Notes: generated by a model not told the origin, from the sequence alone. A stretch of 64,000 bases of DNA from Psychrobacter sp. NZS113 (GCF_015864825.1 NZ_JADYWL010000010.1:1-64000); one strand, 5' to 3'. Shown: positions 48,096 through 58,169, numbered from the stretch's first letter. Translations and numbers: made by a program.

Positions 48096-49163
48096 ATGAC
48101 TGTTTCTTCTACGCCAAGCGTTATGCCTACTAGCTTTAAGTCTTTTAATCGCTCTGAAAATAGCATCGATAGCAATACCGATAACAGCACCCAGAAATTC
48201 CATAGTGCTGTGCGCGCGCAATTGGCGCAAGATATCGACGTGCTGTTTGCTTATGCCGAGCTACCAAACCCATTGTTGGATGCCTGCCGTTATGTGATGA
48301 CTGGCCAAGGTAAATTGGTACGTCCACTGCTGGTTGCCAGCGCTTTCGCTAATGTGAATGATCATAGTGATAAGAAGAGTGATAATAAGTTTGATAAAAA
48401 CACTGCAATCAGCGATGACTTAGCGTCACTATTAGAAAACGACTCAGATTATGATATGGCGCGCCGTGCAGCGTTGGCAGTAGAGCTGCTACATACCTAT
48501 TCGTTGGTGCATGATGACTTGCCCTGTATGGACGATGATGACCTGCGCCGTGGTCAGCCGACGGCTCATATCGTCTTTGATGAAGCGACAGCACTGCTAG
48601 CAGGGGATGTGCTACAGACATTAGCCTTTGAAGTATTGACCGCAGAGCTGCCTACCTTTGCGCCATTCGATACGGCGATCGCAAGCCAACTGCTCGCTAT
48701 ATTTGCGCCACGTGCCAGACGTATGGTCTCTGGTCAAATGCTGGATCTCAATGCCGAAGCCAGTGATAGCATTTCACAAACCGATTTAGAAGCCATTCAC
48801 CGTGACAAAACAGGCGCATTAATTGAAGCGGCCATGCTCATGGGCGGCATCTGTGCTGGCGCGACGGCTCCTCAGCGCATGGCACTACAAGAATGCGCCC
48901 AACACATTGGTCTGGCTTTTCAAGTTCAAGACGATATTTTAGATGTGACCACCTCTACCGATACTCTTGGCAAGCCTGCTGGTAGCGATGAAAAACTGGA
49001 CAAGTCTACCTATGTAAAATTCATGGGCGTTGATAAGGCGACCAGCTATGCGCAATCGCTGTTTAATGACGGACGCGCGGCAATCAGTCGTGAGCTTAGC
49101 GACAATCAAAACACTGATGCACTACTGGCATTGATTGAGTGGCTTTGGTCGCGTAAGAAATAG
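48096..49163 (+). CDS. ispA: Polyprenyl synthetase, farnesyl/geranyl diphosphate synthase
   Basis: Condenses IPP with allylic diphosphates to make farnesyl or geranyl diphosphate. The 355-residue protein has the two Asp-rich motifs: DDLPCMDDDD at 140-149 and DDILD at 279-283. RRGQPTAHIVF follows the first. It is about 55 residues longer than E. coli IspA, with a polar insert at about 87-118 (NDHSDKKSDNKFDKNTA) and a Ser-rich N-terminus. Cytosolic. Confidence 0.9.
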   Translation: MTVSSTPSVMPTSFKSFNRSENSIDSNTDNSTQKFHSAVRAQLAQDIDVLFAYAELPNPLLDACRYVMTGQGKLVRPLLVASAFANVNDHSDKKSDNKFDKNTAISDDLASLLENDSDYDMARRAALAVELLHTYSLVHDDLPCMDDDDLRRGQPTAHIVFDEATALLAGDVLQTLAFEVLTAELPTFAPFDTAIASQLLAIFAPRARRMVSGQMLDLNAEASDSISQTDLEAIHRDKTGALIEAAMLMGGICAGATAPQRMALQECAQHIGLAFQVQDDILDVTTSTDTLGKPAGSDEKLDKSTYVKFMGVDKATSYAQSLFNDGRAAISRELSDNQNTDALLALIEWLWSRKK

Positions 49164-49233
49164 TTTAGCGAATTACAAACGATAAAAGATATCGTAGCAA
49201 ACCTTATTACCCAAACGGCAGTGAGTGGTCAAC

Positions 49234-50052
49234 ATGGACAGTTCCCCTACCCCGCGTATTTATCTTGGCACTGGTGGCTATAGCGATACTGACATGCTCG
49301 GTACGCTGTATCCTACTGGCACCAAAAAGACGGACTTTTTATGTGAGTATGCCAAGCAATATGGGGCTGTCGAGATTAACAGCAGCTTTTACGCACCTAT
49401 CGGGCAAAAAGCCTTTGCTGGTATGGTCAATAAAGCCTACGTGCAAACGGACAGTCAGTTAAAATTTGCTGTCAAGCTGCATCAAGACTTTACTCATGCA
49501 CGCAAAGGTACTGCCGAACATGCACAAGCATTTCTAAACGCCTTATCTCCGCTTATCGAAGCAAATGCTTTAGCGCCATTATTACTCCAGTTTCCGCATG
49601 GTTTTGATCGTACTCGTGAGCATCGTCTCTATCTAGCAGAGCTTGTCAGTTGGTTTCAAGACTACCCACTCACCATTGAGTTTCGTCATAACGCTTGGCA
49701 CACGCCGCAAGTGGTCGATAGTTTTGTACAGCAAGGTCTCATTTGGTGTAGCGTTGATTACCCCAAAGTCAGCGGTCTACCGCCGTCACGGTTGATATTC
49801 ACTGAACGCACTGGCTATCTGCGCATGCATGGTAATAATCTAAACTGGTGGGATGCGATGAGCGCAGCTGACCGTCATGACTATCGTTATAGCGAGGCGG
49901 AGATGCAGGACTGGGCGCAAGCGATTGCCAATCAGCGTCAGCACTTTGATACGTTGTATATTTTCTTTCAAAACACCGTCAATGCGCATGCTTATTATAA
50001 TATTGCGATGCTGCGTGAAGCATTATCCGCTCACCACTTTGAGATTTTTTGA
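49234..50052 (+). CDS. DUF72 domain-containing protein
   Basis: 272-residue TIM-barrel-like protein of the DUF72 (YecE) family, with no established function. Typical segments are YAKQYGAVEINSSFYA, FAVKLHQDFTHARKG, LEFRHNAWH-type TIEFRHNAWHTP, and YIFFQNTVNAHAYYNI. Start at ATG 49234; a GTG 9 bp earlier was not used. It follows ispA by 70 bp. Confidence 0.87.
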   Translation: MDSSPTPRIYLGTGGYSDTDMLGTLYPTGTKKTDFLCEYAKQYGAVEINSSFYAPIGQKAFAGMVNKAYVQTDSQLKFAVKLHQDFTHARKGTAEHAQAFLNALSPLIEANALAPLLLQFPHGFDRTREHRLYLAELVSWFQDYPLTIEFRHNAWHTPQVVDSFVQQGLIWCSVDYPKVSGLPPSRLIFTERTGYLRMHGNNLNWWDAMSAADRHDYRYSEAEMQDWAQAIANQRQHFDTLYIFFQNTVNAHAYYNIAMLREALSAHHFEIF

Positions 50053-50147
50053 ACCAGAAACTGTCTTGTGTGATAGTCAGTCATTACTCACACTCAAATA
50101 AGAAATCAAACAAGAAACCAAATAAAAAACCATACAAGTAGACAACC

Positions 50148-51317
50148 ATGGATTCACTCAGTCAGATTGTTTTAGGCGCTAGTGTACAAGGTACGATACT
50201 GGGTAAATACCAAGGGCGCAAAGCCTATCTATACGGGGCAATGCTGGGCACTTTGCCCGATTTGGATGTCTTAATACATTATCCTGATCCCATCAGTAAT
50301 ATGACCTATCACCGTGGTTTTAGTCATTCACTAATTGTCCTGACAGCAGTTGGCATCGTAGGCGCTTTGCTGATTAGTCGCTATCATGCATGGCGCAACA
50401 TGCCACTGCCTTACTCTACGACGCGCTTGGCAACGGCTATAACGCTGGCGCTCACGACCCATCCACTTTTAGACAGCTTCACGGTCTATGGCACGCAATT
50501 ACTGTGGCCACTACAAGAGTCTTTATCGCTGACACCTTTTAGCATTGCGTCAATTTTTATCATCGATCCGCTATATACGTTGCCACTGCTCATCGCAATG
50601 ATTATAGGGATGATAAAAGGAAGTAAGCTTGGTATTTTTAAAACTGGCATATTAGCCCATTGCCAACGGCTTGCCATGTGGATGTTGGTTATCAGTAGTG
50701 GGTATCTGATGCTTTCGTTAGGTCTAAAATATTACGCGCAAGACAAAGCTGAGCAAACCTTAGCAGCTGCCAAAATAGACAATATAGCTCGTATCAAAAC
50801 TATGCCTGTGCTACCTACTATCCTGATGTGGCGTACGGTCGCTGAAGACGATCAAAATAGATTGATTGAAATGCGCGGTAGCGTTTTAGACAGTCGCTTA
50901 CCTGAGTATCGCTATCTGACGCAGTATGATAATTCGCAGACGCTACGCGCAAACTTACCAACAGCGAGCCAGCCCTATGCACACAGGCTGGATTGGTTCT
51001 CTGGTGATTGGACAGGCTACCGAACTCAAACGATGCTTGATGACTCTATTGAACCGAACAAACAAGACGTCCAGTTGGTCGTTGATGACCTGCGTATGAT
51101 GGCAGGTGATACCGCATTTTTTAGTTTTGTATTGGCCAATAAAACAGGACAAGCGTTGCCGTGGCAATCTATTACGCCTATAGATGCACCCATTATCAAA
51201 GTTGATGGTGAACCTGAAGTATCGCGTATTGAATTGGTGAAACAAGGATTTGCGAGAGTGTTTGATGAGTCGTCTATAGATATAGATAGCGGCTGGGTTT
51301 TGATTAATGAGGATTAG
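50148..51317 (+). CDS. Membrane-bound metal-dependent hydrolase (YdjM/YbcI-type)
   Basis: 389 residues; an N-terminal membrane part with several hydrophobic helices carries the metal-binding pattern, DLDVLIHY, HRGFSHSL and THPLLDSF. A soluble C-terminal half follows the last helix around residue 205. Members of the family (PF04307) are predicted membrane-bound zinc hydrolases; one E. coli member is induced by SOS. Substrate unknown. It follows the DUF72 gene by 95 bp on the same strand. Confidence 0.83.
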   Translation: MDSLSQIVLGASVQGTILGKYQGRKAYLYGAMLGTLPDLDVLIHYPDPISNMTYHRGFSHSLIVLTAVGIVGALLISRYHAWRNMPLPYSTTRLATAITLALTTHPLLDSFTVYGTQLLWPLQESLSLTPFSIASIFIIDPLYTLPLLIAMIIGMIKGSKLGIFKTGILAHCQRLAMWMLVISSGYLMLSLGLKYYAQDKAEQTLAAAKIDNIARIKTMPVLPTILMWRTVAEDDQNRLIEMRGSVLDSRLPEYRYLTQYDNSQTLRANLPTASQPYAHRLDWFSGDWTGYRTQTMLDDSIEPNKQDVQLVVDDLRMMAGDTAFFSFVLANKTGQALPWQSITPIDAPIIKVDGEPEVSRIELVKQGFARVFDESSIDIDSGWVLINED

Positions 51318-51521
51318 TGCTGACCAAGAGTAAAACACATGCTTATTACATACGATCCCTAGAAAGTCATTAAGGAAATTTGGATTTGAGGTGGTATAAG
51401 CTGCAAATAAAGAATCCACTTGAAAAATGTTTACAACGTAGCTTATGCTTCATGCTAGCCTAACGTTATAACTGTAGATAACTTATATGATAGATAGGTA
51501 ATTCATCGAAGGAACTGATAA

Positions 51522-52472
51522 ATGTCTGAACAAATCAATGTAATTGAACCAATAAAAGATAGTGTTGTGTTGTCTACATCCAAAACTAAAGCTCCTGTAA
51601 CAGTAAATGCAACACATAAAGGTGTTATGCATATAGGTGGTATAGACCTTGAGTGTTATGTACTTGAAGATGGTAGAAGGGTGTTTAACAAAAAAGGAAT
51701 GGCTAAAGCTATTGGTTTAAAGTCTGATGGTGGTAATTCATTTATGCGGACCATAGGTCGCAAAGGATTAGGATCTGAAATAGATGACAGACTACAAAAC
51801 TCTATTGAAAATCCTATACTTTTGAATTATTTGAGATCAGATCCAAATCATGCCTATGAGGCTGATGTACTCGTAGAAGTTTGTAAAGCAATTAAGCGCG
51901 CACATGATGCAGGAAAACTTACTTCGACTCAAAAAGATCTTTACCATCAATCAGTAGCTATATTAAATGCTTTTGCCAAAATTGGTGTCGTGGCATTAAT
52001 TGACGAGGCTACAGGATACCAAACTGAACGTAGCCCAGATGCACTGCGCTTACTTGTTCAGCAATATTTAGAAGAAGAAAAAAGAGAGTGGCAGAAAGAA
52101 TTTCCTGATGAGTTTTATAGAGAATTAAACCGAATATACGGTAGTCAGAGTACTGCCACAAGGAAGTCTGGAGCTATAGTCATCAATAAGCCACAGCATT
52201 TTGCAAAATTTACTAGGTCATATGTTTACGAACCTCTTGAAAATGGGGCAGTTTTAGAAGAATTAGATAAATTAAACCCAAAGATAGATGATAAAGGAAA
52301 TAGGAAAAATAGATTTCATCAACATATGACAGAAGAGTATGGTGTAGAAAAGCTCAGACTCCAAATGAGAGAAGTTTTAACTTTATTAAAAATTTCTGAC
52401 ACAATTACTGAATTTAAAAGAATGTTTAAAAAGCGCTTTCCACAATCTGGTGATCAAATGGATCTTTTATAG
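51522..52472 (+). CDS. P63C-domain protein (phage-type)
   Basis: 316 residues with a DUF/P63C-type domain (PF10546) in the C-terminal half; the FYRELNRIYG and EYGVEKLRLQMREV segments are the features I recognise. The N-terminal half (IGGIDLECYVLEDGRRVFNKKGMAKAIGL is seen here in part as DGRRVFNKKGMAKAIGLK) resembles Bro-N/KilA-N-like or phage-antirepressor openings. P63C proteins occur in phages and prophage islands and scattered on chromosomes; their function is unsettled. It is an isolated AT-rich gene between housekeeping genes, with AAGGAA before the ATG and its own terminator, so horizontal acquisition is likely. Confidence 0.78.
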   Translation: MSEQINVIEPIKDSVVLSTSKTKAPVTVNATHKGVMHIGGIDLECYVLEDGRRVFNKKGMAKAIGLKSDGGNSFMRTIGRKGLGSEIDDRLQNSIENPILLNYLRSDPNHAYEADVLVEVCKAIKRAHDAGKLTSTQKDLYHQSVAILNAFAKIGVVALIDEATGYQTERSPDALRLLVQQYLEEEKREWQKEFPDEFYRELNRIYGSQSTATRKSGAIVINKPQHFAKFTRSYVYEPLENGAVLEELDKLNPKIDDKGNRKNRFHQHMTEEYGVEKLRLQMREVLTLLKISDTITEFKRMFKKRFPQSGDQMDLL

Positions 52473-52505
52473 AAATATAATTTGAATTGAAGCTTTCGAA
52501 CATAA

Positions 52506-52534
52506 TAAAAAGGACGCCTCTCAGCGTCCTTTTT
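52506..52534. terminator. Terminator after the P63C gene
   Basis: AAAAAGGACGC and GCGTCCTTTTT pair perfectly over a CTCTCA loop, active on both strands. Confidence 0.92.
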
Positions 52535-52766
52535 ACTCATCCAAACCTTTAATAGCTAAAGAATACTTTTCAACGTCAGTCTATTAACCTTTATGCTTTA
52601 CATCTGCGTAGACACAATGGATAAGCTTATCCTAAAATAATTATACGTAACCGCTCTACTCATTGTCTTTGCACACTGGTAACGTCTATATCGTTAGTTA
52701 AAAATTATCAGTCAAAGCGCCATATAGGTGTGCTGATATTCATCTACAACAATAGAGAGAATAATA

Positions 52767-53507
52767 ATGACAACACTAAAAAATAAAGTCGCGATTGTAA
52801 CTGGTTCATCAAAAGGCATCGGCGCACAGATAGCTATATTACTAGCAGCAGCAGGTGCCAAAACAATTATTAACTATGCAAACGATGACGCAGCAGCCAA
52901 TGATATCGTAAACCAAATTAAATCGGCAGGCGGTGAAGCTATCGCTGTGCAAGCAGATGTCAGTAATACTGAGCAAGTCGCCACGCTGTTCGAGACCACC
53001 ATTAGTGAATTTGGCAAACCAGACATTTTGGTCAATAGCGCAGGTATGATGATTAATAAACCCATTGCAGAGACGACCGATGAGGATTTTGACCGTATTT
53101 TCTCTATCAATGTAAAAGGCACCTTTAATACATTGCGTGAGGCAGCGACCAAACTCAATGATGGTGGCCGTATTGTTAACCTCTCAAGCACCACCACTCG
53201 CATGATGCTACCCACTTATGGTACTTATTGCGCGACTAAAGGCGCAGTAGAGCAGCTGACCAGAGTTTTTTCTAAAGAAGTTGGGGCACGCAATATCACC
53301 GTCAATGCCGTATCGCCTGGACCAACAGATACCGAATTGTTCAATCAAGGTAAAACAGACGAAGCGGTTGAAAAACTCGCCAGCATGTCAGCTTTTAACC
53401 GTATTGGTGAACCAATTGATATCGCCCGTATCGTATCATTTTTGGTAAGTGAAGAAGCGGCTTGGGTCACTGGACAAAATATCGGTGCAAACGGCGGTGT
53501 CGCTTAA
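52767..53507 (+). CDS. SDR-family oxidoreductase
   Basis: 246-residue short-chain dehydrogenase. The NAD(P) motif is TGSSKGIG at the N-terminus, followed by NSAG, and the catalytic Ser-Tyr-Lys are in LSSTTT and YGTYCATKG. The last helix ends GANGG. Such enzymes reduce carbonyls or 3-ketoacyl compounds; a FabG-like activity cannot be excluded. Monocistronic. Confidence 0.9.
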   Translation: MTTLKNKVAIVTGSSKGIGAQIAILLAAAGAKTIINYANDDAAANDIVNQIKSAGGEAIAVQADVSNTEQVATLFETTISEFGKPDILVNSAGMMINKPIAETTDEDFDRIFSINVKGTFNTLREAATKLNDGGRIVNLSSTTTRMMLPTYGTYCATKGAVEQLTRVFSKEVGARNITVNAVSPGPTDTELFNQGKTDEAVEKLASMSAFNRIGEPIDIARIVSFLVSEEAAWVTGQNIGANGGVA

Positions 53508-53562
53508 TAGCGTTATCATATTGACGGTATGTCTATTAATACCTAAAACAAAACGACCAAAC

Positions 53563-53593
53563 AAAAAAAGGACACCTCGCGGTGTCCTTTTTT
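53563..53593. terminator. Bidirectional terminator between the SDR and sodB genes
   Basis: AAAAAAAGGACACC and GGTGTCCTTTTTTT are perfect inverted copies with a TCGC loop, between convergent genes. Confidence 0.94.
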
Positions 53594-53618
53594 CAATCAA
53601 ATACTTAGCTGTTGAATA

Positions 53619-54248
53619 TTATTCTTCAACGCCAGCGTCTTGACCTTTATATTTTGCATTTGCGTAGTCCCAGTTCACTAGCTTGTCTAGGAACGTATCT
53701 ACGTAGTCAGGACGACGGTTACGATAGTCGATATAGTACGCATGTTCCCATACATCACAAGTCAATACAGCGATTTGGTCATGTGCAAGTGGGGTATCAG
53801 CGTTAGCAGTTTTAGCGATAGACAGTTTGCCACCGACTTTATCAGCGACTAACCATGCCCAACCTGAACCGAACTGAGTCAATGCTGCGTTTTTGAACTC
53901 TTCACGGAACTTGTCATAGCTACCGAAATCTTCTTCGATTTTAGCTTTTAGATCACCAGTAGGTTCGCCGCCGCCGTTCGTTGGCGTCATGCAGTTCCAG
54001 TAGAACGTGTGGTTCCATACTTGAGCTGCTTGGTTGAACATACCTTGTTTGCTGTCATCGTTAGCAGTCGCTAGGATGATTTCTGGCAACGTTTTGTCTT
54101 CTAGACCAGAACCTGGTAGCAAATCGTTAAGCTTGGTCACGTACGCATTATGATGCTTATCGTGATGATACTCTAGCGTCTCGGCACTGATATGTGGCTC
54201 TAGTGCGTCTTTTGCATATGGTAGTTCTGGCAATGTAATGTTTGACAT
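53619..54248 (-). CDS. sodB: Superoxide dismutase [Fe]
   Basis: 209-residue Fe/Mn-type dismutase. Metal ligand motifs are HHDKHHNAYV, WNHTFYWNC and DVWEHAYYIDYRNRRPDYV. The length and the general form favour iron, although Fe/Mn specificity is hard to fix by eye. Cytosolic; detoxifies superoxide. AAGGA precedes the ATG. A nested inverted repeat lies in its upstream region. Confidence 0.92.
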   Translation of the reverse strand: MSNITLPELPYAKDALEPHISAETLEYHHDKHHNAYVTKLNDLLPGSGLEDKTLPEIILATANDDSKQGMFNQAAQVWNHTFYWNCMTPTNGGGEPTGDLKAKIEEDFGSYDKFREEFKNAALTQFGSGWAWLVADKVGGKLSIAKTANADTPLAHDQIAVLTCDVWEHAYYIDYRNRRPDYVDTFLDKLVNWDYANAKYKGQDAGVEE

Positions 54249-54789
54249 AGTTATTTTATCCTTGCTGTTTAGCCGTTAGTTTATAAAGACTTCTTATAGA
54301 GACTGAATCTTACGCTATTTTTACGCCGTAAAAAACACTATAAAATAGCGGACTAAATTGGCTGAGTTTATTGTTTGAAATGAATCTTATTACTTGATAC
54401 ACGGTACTGCTCAATACAATATCACGTATTATTATGAATCCAAAATGAACCTAGCGGTTACTACTTGCTATTATTCTTTGCTTAAAAGCCAAGTGTTTGA
54501 CTTCATGAGCATTTATTAATTAAATATTCAAAAGTTACAGGATATAACTCGCTGTAGCTTGGTGTGCATTATAGCAACAATGACCAAAAGTATCAGTTAC
54601 CAAATGTTATAGACCGTACAATCAGTATAGCCATTGGCTATGTATTAGCGGATATTGCAACCTATTTCAAAAAGATAACTGACAAGTCAAATATGACTGG
54701 TAAATACGTTTATATCAACAGTAAAAGAATGCCAAAAGACAAAAACCAGATTAACCAGACTCTACGTAATTATTTAACGGAAAGACACT
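54249..54789. other. Spacer between sodB and rdgB
   Basis: 541 bp of AT-rich, divergent sequence. It holds the inverted repeat at 54313-54350 upstream of sodB. A frame at 54564-54872 was considered and rejected. No RNA gene recognised. Confidence 0.5.
54313..54350 (-). promoter_or_regulatory. Nested inverted repeat upstream of sodB
   Basis: CGCTATTTT (54313-54321) and AAAATAGCG (54342-54350) are perfect 9-bp inverted copies. Between them TTTTTAC and GTAAAAA form a second, inner inverted repeat around GCC. It lies 65-102 bp upstream of sodB, where an operator or leader structure is plausible. Confidence 0.45.
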
Positions 54790-55452
54790 ATGAGCAACAC
54801 CAGTACTATCAACACTCCCCTACACTCGACACAATCAGCACCAAGTACCCAATGGGTGCTCGCCAGCAATAACAAAGGCAAGCTGGCTGAATTTAAACGG
54901 TTATTCGCTGAGGCTAATCTAGAGGTGACCATCATCCCGCAAGGTCAGCTCGATATCGAAGATGCGATCGAGGACGGCCTGAGCTTCGTCGAAAACGCCA
55001 TTATTAAAGCCCGTCATGCCAGCCGTATCAGTGGACTGCCTGCTATCGCTGACGACTCAGGGCTGTGTGTGCCCGCACTCGGTAACGCCCCGGGTATCTA
55101 CTCTGCTCGCTATGCTGGTGAGCATGGTAACGATAGTAAAAACAATGCAAAGCTCATCGCTGACTTGCAGCCTATTCGTACTGAGCACGCTAACGAGCCT
55201 ATTAAAGGGTTATTTGTTTGTGTACTGGTAATGGTGCGTCATGCTGACGACCCACTACCGATTATCGCTCAAGGATTATGGCATGGTGAGATTTCAGAGA
55301 CAGCGCATGGTGACGGTGGTTTTGGTTATGACCCATTATTTTGGTTACCTGACTTGCAAGCCAGTGCGGCCAGCTTGAGCGCTGCTGATAAAAACAGCAT
55401 CAGTCATCGCGGTCAGGCCATTCAGCAGCTATTGGCACAGCTGCCTTTATAA
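54790..55452 (+). CDS. rdgB: XTP/dITP diphosphatase (Ham1/RdgB)
   Basis: 220-residue pyrophosphatase that removes ITP, dITP and XTP from nucleotide pools so they are not built into DNA or RNA. The ASNNKGKLAEFKRLF substrate-binding start and the DDSGLCVPALGN, YSARYAGEHG, GGFGYDPLFW and SHRGQA motifs are complete. The first 20 residues are a Ser/Thr-rich extension. GGAAAG lies before the ATG. Confidence 0.95.
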   Translation: MSNTSTINTPLHSTQSAPSTQWVLASNNKGKLAEFKRLFAEANLEVTIIPQGQLDIEDAIEDGLSFVENAIIKARHASRISGLPAIADDSGLCVPALGNAPGIYSARYAGEHGNDSKNNAKLIADLQPIRTEHANEPIKGLFVCVLVMVRHADDPLPIIAQGLWHGEISETAHGDGGFGYDPLFWLPDLQASAASLSAADKNSISHRGQAIQQLLAQLPL

Positions 55453-55847
55453 TTGCTCCTATAAAGGTAAGCAACATAAGGAAACATGACACCAAACAGA
55501 TAATTTTTACTTTAATAATCAGATAGATTATACTGTTCTACTTTTAAAATTTTTGTCGAAAACCGTTATATGTCTGTATAATTCACCAAAAAGCGTTATT
55601 ATGCGGTGCATTAACGGTTTATTATTGATATTTGATAGCATTTACAACCTCAGCAGTTTTATATTTTGTGCTGGCAGCGATTGCTACTGACACTGATATG
55701 GACGTTGCGGGCTATCATTGTCCCCTATTTATTCCAACGGCAATCCGTTGTACACGCCCGTATTTTGAGGCTCGGTTTGTCTATTACCATTTAATCCTAA
55801 GTACTGCTTAATTTTAAGTACTATCTAATCCTAAAGGTGTAATTAAC
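55453..55847. other. Leader and promoter region of tig
   Basis: 395 bp upstream of tig. Two promoter-like pairs are seen (TTTACT-17-TATACT at 55506-55534 and TTGTCG-18-TATAAT at 55553-55582). AAACCGTTA (55560-55568) and TAACGGTTT (55612-55620) are inverted copies 43 bp apart, the left one inside the second promoter. No ORF or RNA gene was recognised. Confidence 0.5.
55553..55582 (+). promoter_or_regulatory. Candidate promoter of tig
   Basis: TTGTCG and TATAAT with 18-bp spacing on the plus strand; perfect -10, -35 matching four positions. A leader of about 260 nt would result. Confidence 0.4.
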
Positions 55848-57191
55848 ATGGCTACAGATTTACAAGTCACAACCAACAAGCTATCTAACAAAGAAACTCA
55901 ATTGACAGTTAAAGTACCTGTCGAAAAAATTCAAAACAAAGTCGAAGGCCGTATTCGCCAAGTTGCGAAAACTGCCAAGATTGACGGTTTCCGTAAAGGT
56001 AACGTCCCTATGTCACACATCCGCTCTCAGTACGGTGCTGGCATTCAACAAGAAGTTATCAACGATGTGATCCGTGATACTGTGTTTGAAGCAATCAAAT
56101 CTGAAGACATCCGCGCTGTTGGCATGCCTAACATCGACGACGTAAAACTTGAAGATGATTTCTTGGTTTATCAAGCGACTGTTGAAATCTTCCCAGAAGT
56201 AGACGTACAAGGTATCGATGAAATCGAAGTTGAGCGTCATACTGCTAAGGTTGATGAAGCTGACGTTGACACCATGATCGAAAACCTACAAAAGCAACGT
56301 GAAGAATTCGTTGAGAAAAAAGGCATGGCTGCGAAAGACAACCAAGTGACTTTTGACTTTGAAGGTTCTATCGACGGCGAAAAATTCGAAGGTGGCTCTG
56401 CTGAAGACTTCAAATTGGTTATCGGTAGCAACCAAATGATTCCTGGTTTTGAAGCGGGTATCAAAGGCATGAAAGCTGGCGACGAAAAAATCATCGAAGT
56501 AACTTTCCCAGAAGATTACCAAGCTGAAAACCTAGCGGGTAAAGAAGCTCAGTTCAAAATCAACGTAAAACTGGTTGAAAAATCTAAGCTACCTGAAATC
56601 GACGATGCGTTCCTTGAGCTATTCGGCGTAAAAGAAGGCGGCGTTGAAAAATTAAAAGACGACGTACGCAAAAACATGGAACGCGAAATCAAAAACGCTG
56701 CGCGTAGCCAAGTTAAGCAAGCGACTTTTGACGCATTGCTAGAAAAGAATGAGTTTGACGTACCAAACGCTATGCTAGAGCAAGAAATCGAGCGTCAACG
56801 CAACATGATGATGCAACGTTTCTCTCAGCAGTTCGGCGCCAATGCTGATAGCTTCGATAAAGACATGCTACCAAATGAGCTATTTGAAGAGCAAGCGCTA
56901 CGTGCTGCCCGTCTTGGCATCATCGTTGCTCGTGTTATCGATACCAAAGGCTTAGAAGTAGATCAAGCACGCGTTGAGACGTTCATCAAAGAAGCAGCTG
57001 AAAACTACGAAGATCCAGCAGAAGTGATCGAGTACTACACCACTGATAAGCAACAGCGCGCTAACATTGAGTCTGTTGTACTAGAAGACCAAGTGGTTGA
57101 TTATCTAATCGAGCAAGGTAAAGTAACTGACAAAGAAGTGAGCTACCAAGACTTGCTAGCTGCTCAGCAACAACAGCAGCAAGCCATGTAG
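55848..57191 (+). CDS. tig: Trigger factor
   Basis: Ribosome-bound chaperone and peptidyl-prolyl isomerase of 447 residues. The N-terminal ribosome-binding domain has [17 protein letters not shown] (the GFRxGK-type tip). The FKBP-type domain covers about 155-245, and the helical substrate-binding arms run to the end. The extreme C-terminus is a short Gln run (QQQQQQAM). AAGGTG precedes the ATG. clpP/clpX, common neighbours, are not in the following region, where urease genes start on the opposite strand. Confidence 0.97.
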   Translation: MATDLQVTTNKLSNKETQLTVKVPVEKIQNKVEGRIRQVAKTAKIDGFRKGNVPMSHIRSQYGAGIQQEVINDVIRDTVFEAIKSEDIRAVGMPNIDDVKLEDDFLVYQATVEIFPEVDVQGIDEIEVERHTAKVDEADVDTMIENLQKQREEFVEKKGMAAKDNQVTFDFEGSIDGEKFEGGSAEDFKLVIGSNQMIPGFEAGIKGMKAGDEKIIEVTFPEDYQAENLAGKEAQFKINVKLVEKSKLPEIDDAFLELFGVKEGGVEKLKDDVRKNMEREIKNAARSQVKQATFDALLEKNEFDVPNAMLEQEIERQRNMMMQRFSQQFGANADSFDKDMLPNELFEEQALRAARLGIIVARVIDTKGLEVDQARVETFIKEAAENYEDPAEVIEYYTTDKQQRANIESVVLEDQVVDYLIEQGKVTDKEVSYQDLLAAQQQQQQAM

Positions 57192-57257
57192 TTTAGACTG
57201 AGCGCTATCTGTTTTTAGGATACCTACTTTCAGATAGCACTCATGTTCTTAGCTCAT

Positions 57258-57296
57258 AAAAATACGGCCCCGATCATCGATTGGGGCCGTATTTTT
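57258..57296. terminator. Bidirectional terminator between tig and hupE/ureJ
   Basis: AAAAATACGGCCCC and GGGGCCGTATTTTT are perfect inverted copies over an 11-base loop, ending both the plus-strand tig transcript and the minus-strand urease operon. Confidence 0.95.
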
Positions 57297-57342
57297 ATGG
57301 GTAAACATAAATAGCAGTTTAGGTCAAAATAGTAATAAAACC

Positions 57343-58098
57343 CTAAGTTAAAACAGGAATAAATACGGCCCCTAAACCTAGCATAACCAACCCACGTTGG
57401 AACCAAAAATGACCGCCCAAACGCTGTTGCAACTGCTGATTAATCACCATACCCACTGCATATAGCCCCAACATAGAAACCATCATACCGGCATAAAAAC
57501 CTAACTGACCTGATGCGCTAACCTGTGCTGGCAATTCTATCGCATGCGCCATACCATGAAATACTGCCAAGCCGCCAAAAGTCATACTCAGTAATGGGAC
57601 GTAACTTGTATTTGGCGTGCTCGCTACTGATGTATTTAATGATGCAGCTTTTCCGCGCCATTGACCCATTAACACAAATGCCAATACTGCGACCGACAAT
57701 AGTATCGCCATCTCAACCATGCCAGCGGCCGAACCAAACGCAGCACCACCTACCAAAGCACCGATAGTCGCTAATACCGCTCCCAGTGATAGTCCTCCTG
57801 CCAACGACATCATACCCAAGCGCTGCTTTTGCAATCCATAAAACAACATGCCCATACCAACTGCCAAAAACAAATGATCAAAGCCAGTCAGCGGATGCAT
57901 CAACCCTGCTTGCAACGTGCCTAACAGCGATGATGTGTGCGCAGTCGTTGAATGAATATGCCCTGCATGTGCCTGCGCCAGTGACGGTAACATTAATGAA
58001 GTCATCATCACCGCTGAGCCAGCCACTATACTACGAGCGGATAGAGCCTGTGAAAAATGCGTTTTTGTTATAGTTTTTGTCTTGGTAGAGGCTGTCAT
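57343..58098 (-). CDS. ureJ: HupE/UreJ family protein
   Basis: 251 residues from the ATG at 58098, which has AGGAG 7 bases upstream (a longer frame was rejected). It has a signal peptide, a HAGHIHSTTAHT His-rich stretch and six or seven hydrophobic helices with GFDHLFLAVGMGM and HGMAHAIELP, the HupE/UreJ signature. Such proteins are thought to be nickel or cobalt permeases of the inner membrane. It ends the urease operon, so nickel uptake for urease is the likely role. Confidence 0.87.
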   Translation of the reverse strand: MTASTKTKTITKTHFSQALSARSIVAGSAVMMTSLMLPSLAQAHAGHIHSTTAHTSSLLGTLQAGLMHPLTGFDHLFLAVGMGMLFYGLQKQRLGMMSLAGGLSLGAVLATIGALVGGAAFGSAAGMVEMAILLSVAVLAFVLMGQWRGKAASLNTSVASTPNTSYVPLLSMTFGGLAVFHGMAHAIELPAQVSASGQLGFYAGMMVSMLGLYAVGMVINQQLQQRLGGHFWFQRGLVMLGLGAVFIPVLT

Positions 58099-58169
58099 GG
58101 GAGTGCTCCTTAATATTAATAATTTGGTTGTTCGTAGCTTGTTGTTCATAGTTAGTGAGCTTCTATTGG

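Noticed and set aside
54564..54872. 102-codon frame before and overlapping rdgB
   Set aside because: It starts with GTG, lacks a ribosome-binding site, overlaps the rdgB start in another frame and matches no family.
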